Notes under the pieces: model-generated
What the model saw: only the letters and a program-made list of their open reading frames with translations
Database searches by the model: none
What the model was told of the DNA's origin: nothing
Virus record (IMG/VR): IMGVR_UViG_3300043395_002772
Coordinates: 1 to 40,592 of that record
From: a virus
Direction: 5' to 3' (one strand)
Length of the DNA: 40,592 nt
Shown here: piece by piece, positions 36,689-40,592 of the stretch
Layout: the number at the start of each line of letters is the position of its first letter
Numbering within the stretch: position 1 is the stretch's first letter
Made by a program: the position numbers and the translations under genes

Positions 36689-37823
36689 GTTCGAATCCTT
36701 TCCCGATATATTGGTCAAAGACCCTCCCCCACAGCTCCCCATGGTCTTTCCATTGGCGGTTCTGTACAACCTCGTTGTATGCAGCGGTGCCGATTTGTTC
36801 CCTGAGCGTTGCGCTCTCGATGAGTCTGGAAATCCACTCAACCCATTCATCAACTGTGTCGCAGAGGATACCGTCTATTCCGTGTTTGATGTTCCTGGCG
36901 TATGGGCCAAAGTTTGTCGCAACAGTTGGAATCTTATACGACGCATACTCCATCCACTTACCCTCAGCCTTGCCATCGTTGAATGGGCTGCGCTTGAGTG
37001 GCGCAAGGCCAATATCGAACCCCCATTTCGCAACCGACGGAAAGTAGTCCAGTATGCTTTGTGTACCTGAATGCACCTCGTATGCCTCCTTGGGCATTCC
37101 CTCAAAAATCTGCCTCAGAATACTTGGTGGCATCCCCCCACAAAAGAGAAAGATGATCTTTGTATTATATTTATTCCAGATTCTCCGATAGACCTCTACG
37201 ACTTCTAAGAAATCGGAAAAGTGCGTCTGAGAACCCATCCAGCCGATGGCGATTCTCCCGTCCTTGCGTTTTGATTTTTTGTACTGCCAATCGTTAATAT
37301 CGTGGAGGTTCGGCAGAACATGAATGTTTGAACAATATGGCTTGTAGACCTCTGCAAGCGGTTCTGTGGAGACGGTCATTGCCGTTACCGAACGGAAGAG
37401 TTCCTCATGTACCGTCTGCTCTAACTTGTCCCTCTTATAGAACTCAGCGTCGGGGTGTAGTTCATCGACCGCGAAGTAATCATCGTCCATGTCGAGAATG
37501 AGTGGTTTCTTGTAGTACGCGCACGGGGCGACAAACTGCAAAATACCCGCTGGAGAAGAAATGTTCTTCATCCAGACAATATCTGACTTTGATATGAGGT
37601 AGGGGATAGCCTCCTGCGGTGGAACGTTGACGAGGTTCTCATCTACCACGTCCGGCAATCTCCCGAAGTGCACCGCGTCAAATCTCTCTGGGAGATATTG
37701 TAGTGGCTTGACAATTCGGTAATACCCAACGCCGCAGTAGAGGTCGAGCTTGTCGTTTCCTTTTCCTCCCCAGTCGTTACGCCACGCCAGGATCCTTGGC
37801 TTGGATTTCTTTGACTGCTCCAT
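36681..37823 (-). CDS. GT-B glycosyltransferase, paralogue 2
   Basis: This 380-aa protein shares with paralogue 1 an LDMDDDYFAVD segment, an AIGWMGSQTHFSD glycine-rich loop, and GFDIGLAPLKRSPFNDGKAE followed by KWMEYASYKIPTVATNFGPY. These fit the GT4 family. No membrane segment is present, so it acts in the cytoplasm. Its substrate is unknown. Its start overlaps the previous gene by 47 bases. The position between chaperonin and tail genes suggests virion protein glycosylation. Confidence 0.82.
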   Translation of the reverse strand: MEQSKKSKPRILAWRNDWGGKGNDKLDLYCGVGYYRIVKPLQYLPERFDAVHFGRLPDVVDENLVNVPPQEAIPYLISKSDIVWMKNISSPAGILQFVAPCAYYKKPLILDMDDDYFAVDELHPDAEFYKRDKLEQTVHEELFRSVTAMTVSTEPLAEVYKPYCSNIHVLPNLHDINDWQYKKSKRKDGRIAIGWMGSQTHFSDFLEVVEVYRRIWNKYNTKIIFLFCGGMPPSILRQIFEGMPKEAYEVHSGTQSILDYFPSVAKWGFDIGLAPLKRSPFNDGKAEGKWMEYASYKIPTVATNFGPYARNIKHGIDGILCDTVDEWVEWISRLIESATLREQIGTAAYNEVVQNRQWKDHGELWGRVFDQYIGKGFERA

Positions 37824-38727
37824 AGATAACCGAGACCATCGTGCTTATTGGTGTATCCTTGTCTGGGTCTCCGGCGAAATCGAGTAAGGCATCCCTCCGG
37901 TTTGCCCAATTCTCTCCTGGGTTTTCTAAGACACCAAGGAGTGTTTCTTTGAGTGTTTTGAGTGTACAGGGGATCGTCGCTGCTGACGGCTTCGTGTCTT
38001 CTTCCCCCTGATGCGTCCCTTCAAGTTTTCTGTGTTTGAAGTGGTCAACGTGAATGACTGGTATGCCAAGTGAGTAGGCCATAAGCTCCATTGTCCCCTC
38101 GAGCATACACACTACCGCGCTTGCTTTTTTGAGAAGCGTAAAGGTGTCCTCAAGGTGCCCCTCTTTGAATCTATCTGTCTGGAGCCAGTTGCCCGGGAAC
38201 ATCTCCGGGTTGTGTTCGTTGATGAGTTTTGCCACTGGCGTAATCTCCGGTATGGAGAGTAGCTCCGACCATACCTCGTAGTTCTCCTTCACTTCCCCCT
38301 GCCAGTGGACCGCATCAAAGACCACAAGCCCCTCTTCTTGTTCTCTTGCCGGCCTGTAAGTGAACCACGGCGCACCGACGCGGAAGACCTGTTCTGGTTT
38401 CCATCCGCCCTTTATTGCAATCTCTTTGTCTTTCTCTCCCCACACAAATGCCGCATTTGCCCATGGCCTATGAAGGCCGTCGAGGTAATCCCTCATTCCA
38501 CCGCGACCGTGCTGAACGACGAAGGTTGGAATGCCGTGCATGTTCGCCACCGCACACATCATCTGGTAGTCTGGGAGAACGTCATTCCACACAAGCAGGA
38601 CATCGACAGTTTTTTCGTCGTTTGCTAATTCTTCTGGAGACGCTATATCAAAGAATGGATATAATGGCGTGAGGATGTCATTGAAGTTCGCGATAACCGC
38701 TCTGAGTCTTTTCGTTTCTACTGCCAT
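37777..38727 (-). CDS. GT-B-fold glycosyl/glycerophospho-transferase-like
   Basis: This 316-aa protein has two Rossmann-like halves. VVQHGRGGMRDYL and FVWGEKDKEIAIKGG lie in the N-terminal half. The C-terminal half has ASAVVCMLEGTMELMAYSLG followed by IPVIHVD. This pattern is shared by CDP-glycerol transferases, capsule-type transferases and UDP-GlcNAc 2-epimerases. It may add a polyol or sugar to a phage or host surface polymer. It is unrelated in sequence to paralogues 1 and 2 but sits with them. Confidence 0.65.
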   Translation of the reverse strand: MAVETKRLRAVIANFNDILTPLYPFFDIASPEELANDEKTVDVLLVWNDVLPDYQMMCAVANMHGIPTFVVQHGRGGMRDYLDGLHRPWANAAFVWGEKDKEIAIKGGWKPEQVFRVGAPWFTYRPAREQEEGLVVFDAVHWQGEVKENYEVWSELLSIPEITPVAKLINEHNPEMFPGNWLQTDRFKEGHLEDTFTLLKKASAVVCMLEGTMELMAYSLGIPVIHVDHFKHRKLEGTHQGEEDTKPSAATIPCTLKTLKETLLGVLENPGENWANRRDALLDFAGDPDKDTPISTMVSVIYGAVKEIQAKDPGVA

Positions 38728-39056
38728 AGTCGCAAGAATTGTGTTTGTGCTCTACCGTGGATAATGCGCTTACCAAAGAGAAGACGAAGAAAATCGTCCC
38801 TCCCCCTTGTTGGGTAGGAGGTGATCTTTCTCAGCCACATTCCTCTTTCTTTATTCCAGGTATTTTCTACCTTAGTGTTTTTTGTTTTCTTTTCGACGTA
38901 GGATGACGAGAGCGTGAATCCGCAGTATTGGTAGCCCCTGTAGAGGGCAACGGGCTTTAGGTTCTTTCCGTTTGGGAGAAAGACGACCCTACCAGAAACC
39001 AACCGAAGTCGTGGGTCGAGTTTCATGAGCCTGGCTTGTAATTGGTGCCTCGTCAT
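38718..39056 (-). CDS. 112-aa basic protein, unknown
   Basis: The product is Arg/Lys-rich with short strands (LRLVSGRVVFLPNGKNLKPV) and a Trp/Tyr-rich middle. Its ATG overlaps the groEL stop by ATGA, so it is made with the chaperonin. It is followed by the glycosyltransferases. It could be a chaperonin partner or a virion part; no family is recognised. Confidence 0.65.
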   Translation of the reverse strand: MTRHQLQARLMKLDPRLRLVSGRVVFLPNGKNLKPVALYRGYQYCGFTLSSSYVEKKTKNTKVENTWNKERGMWLRKITSYPTRGRDDFLRLLFGKRIIHGRAQTQFLRLWQ

Positions 39057-40486
39057 AGTGCGACGCTTTCTGATAAGAGAATAAGCGATGCGACTGAGAT
39101 AGCGTTTTGAAGTGCCGTATGGGTGACCTTGAAAGGGTCGATGATTCCTTCAACTGGGAGTTTCTCGCCAGCGTTATCATCAAGCGTCTTTCTTGGTTCC
39201 TGAAGCGCCTTCTTGAGTATTTTTGATTCTATGAGCTCTGCGGCGTTTTCAAGTGCTACTCCTCCACCTGGTATCACGCCGTCCTCTAGTGTTGCTATTC
39301 CTGCTCGTATACCGTCATCAACACGGAACTTTTTTTCAGTAATTTCTGTTTCCGTCCTTCCCCCAACTTCGACGACACCGACGAGTCCAGAGATTCTTGA
39401 AAGTCTTTGCTCAAGAACCATTTTCTCAACAGGGTCAGTGGCCGACTGTAAGGCTCCAAAGAGTTCCGCCTTGCGTATTTCTCTGTCCCCAGCACCACCA
39501 ATGATCGTTGTCAGAGTTTGTGATGCTGAAACACTCTCCGCGTGCCCCAGGTCTCCGATAGTTGCCGTACGGAGGTTATCTCCCCCCTCGTGCCAAAATG
39601 GCTTTGCCCCGGTAACCGCCGCTATGTCCTGAATAATCTCTCTTTGGCGTTCTGGGGTACCCACTGGACGCACTACCATAACCTTCAGTACGCCGTTTTT
39701 TCGATTCAACTCGATGTTTTTGATCGCTGAGCCGAATACATCATCTGCTATGATAAGAAGATTCCTCTTCCCAGATTCTGCGACCTCTTCCATGAGCCCG
39801 AAAATCTCGTCGATGAGCTCAATTTTCTTGTTTGTGACGAGGATAAGCACGTCCTCGGCGTCACAGTTTCCAGTCTTGGTGTTGGTAATCATCGACGGGG
39901 ACATATATCCACCATCGAACTGGAATCCAGCAGCAACTTCTGACGTTATCCCCATTCCATGACCTGTCTGTACTGCTATTTTAGCATCTTTCCCGAGCTT
40001 CCACAAGATGTCGGATACTAATGTGCCAATCGTTTCATCCCTCGACGCAAGCGAGATAATCCTTCGTAATTCTTCTTTTTTCCCGACTGGCCTCGCTATC
40101 GTCCGTAGGTAATCCACAACCTTCGTCCCGTCCCTTGCGAGCTCGTCCCGAATGTCCACGGGATTCCTCCCAGATTCTACCTCTTCCATCCCAATGGTAA
40201 GAATCTTGTCAGCAAGGAGTGTCGCTGTAGTCGTTCCGTCCCCAGCAACCTCGTTGGTTTTTGCTGCAACCTCACGAATAAGGTCTGCACCGACAGATTC
40301 GACCTTATCCTCAAACTTCAAGTGCTGCGCGATGGTGACGCCATCGTTGGTAATCGCCGGTGGGTGGCCCTCTTGTGCGAGAATCGCGTACCTCCCGCGT
40401 GGCCCAAGAGTCGGAATAACTGCACGAGCGAGTTTATGGACACCTGCGATGAGCTTTTCTCTTGCCTCTTTTCCGTAGTACACCAT
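39053..40486 (-). CDS. groEL: GroEL-like chaperonin (Cpn60), shortened
   Basis: This 477-aa protein (E. coli GroEL has 548) keeps the ATPase signatures. They are LGPRG (27-31), TNDG (D48), GDGTTT (D83), the VDD motif (D391, matching the general base D398) and PGGG near 407. The apical domain has LMEEVAESGKRNLLIIADDV. After the PGGG loop about 35 residues of the equatorial domain are missing, including the GYNA nucleotide-contact segment, though GIIDPFKV is kept. The Gly-Met tail is absent. It would fold phage proteins in ATP-driven cycles with the phage GroES. The missing segments suggest altered ATP handling or ring assembly. Confidence 0.93.
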   Translation of the reverse strand: MVYYGKEAREKLIAGVHKLARAVIPTLGPRGRYAILAQEGHPPAITNDGVTIAQHLKFEDKVESVGADLIREVAAKTNEVAGDGTTTATLLADKILTIGMEEVESGRNPVDIRDELARDGTKVVDYLRTIARPVGKKEELRRIISLASRDETIGTLVSDILWKLGKDAKIAVQTGHGMGITSEVAAGFQFDGGYMSPSMITNTKTGNCDAEDVLILVTNKKIELIDEIFGLMEEVAESGKRNLLIIADDVFGSAIKNIELNRKNGVLKVMVVRPVGTPERQREIIQDIAAVTGAKPFWHEGGDNLRTATIGDLGHAESVSASQTLTTIIGGAGDREIRKAELFGALQSATDPVEKMVLEQRLSRISGLVGVVEVGGRTETEITEKKFRVDDGIRAGIATLEDGVIPGGGVALENAAELIESKILKKALQEPRKTLDDNAGEKLPVEGIIDPFKVTHTALQNAISVASLILLSESVAL

Positions 40487-40592
40487 GGCTATTGGATCAG
40501 CGCCCGTATATCTTCAAGGGGCACCATATCCAAGAGCTCCCCCTGGTGGTCGTCTCTGTCGTCCTCGATATAGCCGACAGAAAACTCCGAAT
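40466..40592. repeat. Terminal direct repeat (right copy)
   Basis: This is identical to bases 1-127. Joining at the repeat restores groES upstream of groEL with a 2-base gap, with no broken gene. Confidence 0.95.

Overview
The window is one complete double-stranded DNA tailed-phage genome. Its first 127 bases are repeated exactly as its last 127 bases, and genes read straight through the join: groES ends 2 bases before groEL starts once the ends are fused. The natural reading is a closed genome of 40,465 bp cut open arbitrarily inside groEL/groES. The virion genes (N4-gp56-type major capsid protein, large portal, terminase, long ejected-type internal protein, no tape measure or contractile sheath) fit a short-tailed phage. 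Stops are standard, genes are tightly packed with many ATGA/TAATG stop-start overlaps, and GGAGG-like ribosome sites occur. The host cannot be named from sequence. No integrase or repressor was recognised, so a lytic life style is the simplest inference.

Layout. The minus strand carries one long late block that runs from about 7.4 kb down to 1 and continues through the join from 40.5 kb down to 21.7 kb. In transcription order it holds: small terminase candidate, a GT-A glycosyltransferase, three small proteins, large terminase, portal, a helical protein, scaffold-like protein, major capsid protein, GroES, GroEL, a small unknown, three GT-B-like glycosyltransferases, a Ser/Pro-rich protein, adaptor, a 587-aa beta-rich tail protein, several small tail or virion proteins, a GC-rich module of appendage-like proteins that includes a Cys-cluster (YkgJ-like) protein, a coiled-coil membrane protein (possible holin), two large internal virion proteins, a CHAP hydrolase, a HELLH metallopeptidase, an HNH nuclease and an RNase H-fold exonuclease.

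The plus strand from 7.7 to 21.6 kb is the early/accessory region. It holds a Dam-type adenine methyltransferase, a secreted 3D-domain protein, zinc-ribbon peptides, an HTH protein, an SSB-like protein, a RecB/Cas4-like nuclease, NinG, a C39-like cysteine peptidase and about twenty small unknown proteins. No DNA polymerase, primase or helicase was recognised. A minus-strand island (10.5-11.8 kb: HNH nuclease, two-helix membrane protein, two small genes) interrupts it and has its own promoter. The early and late blocks converge on a bidirectional terminator at 21.65 kb.

Most notable are (a) a phage-encoded GroES-GroEL pair directly behind the capsid gene, with an unusually short GroEL; (b) three plus-strand promoters sharing not only -35/-10 boxes but also spacer sequence, each followed by a structured non-coding leader or small RNA; (c) further large structured non-coding stretches, especially 15.06-15.40 kb; and (d) a mosaic of small genes whose starts and ends are exact short repeats.
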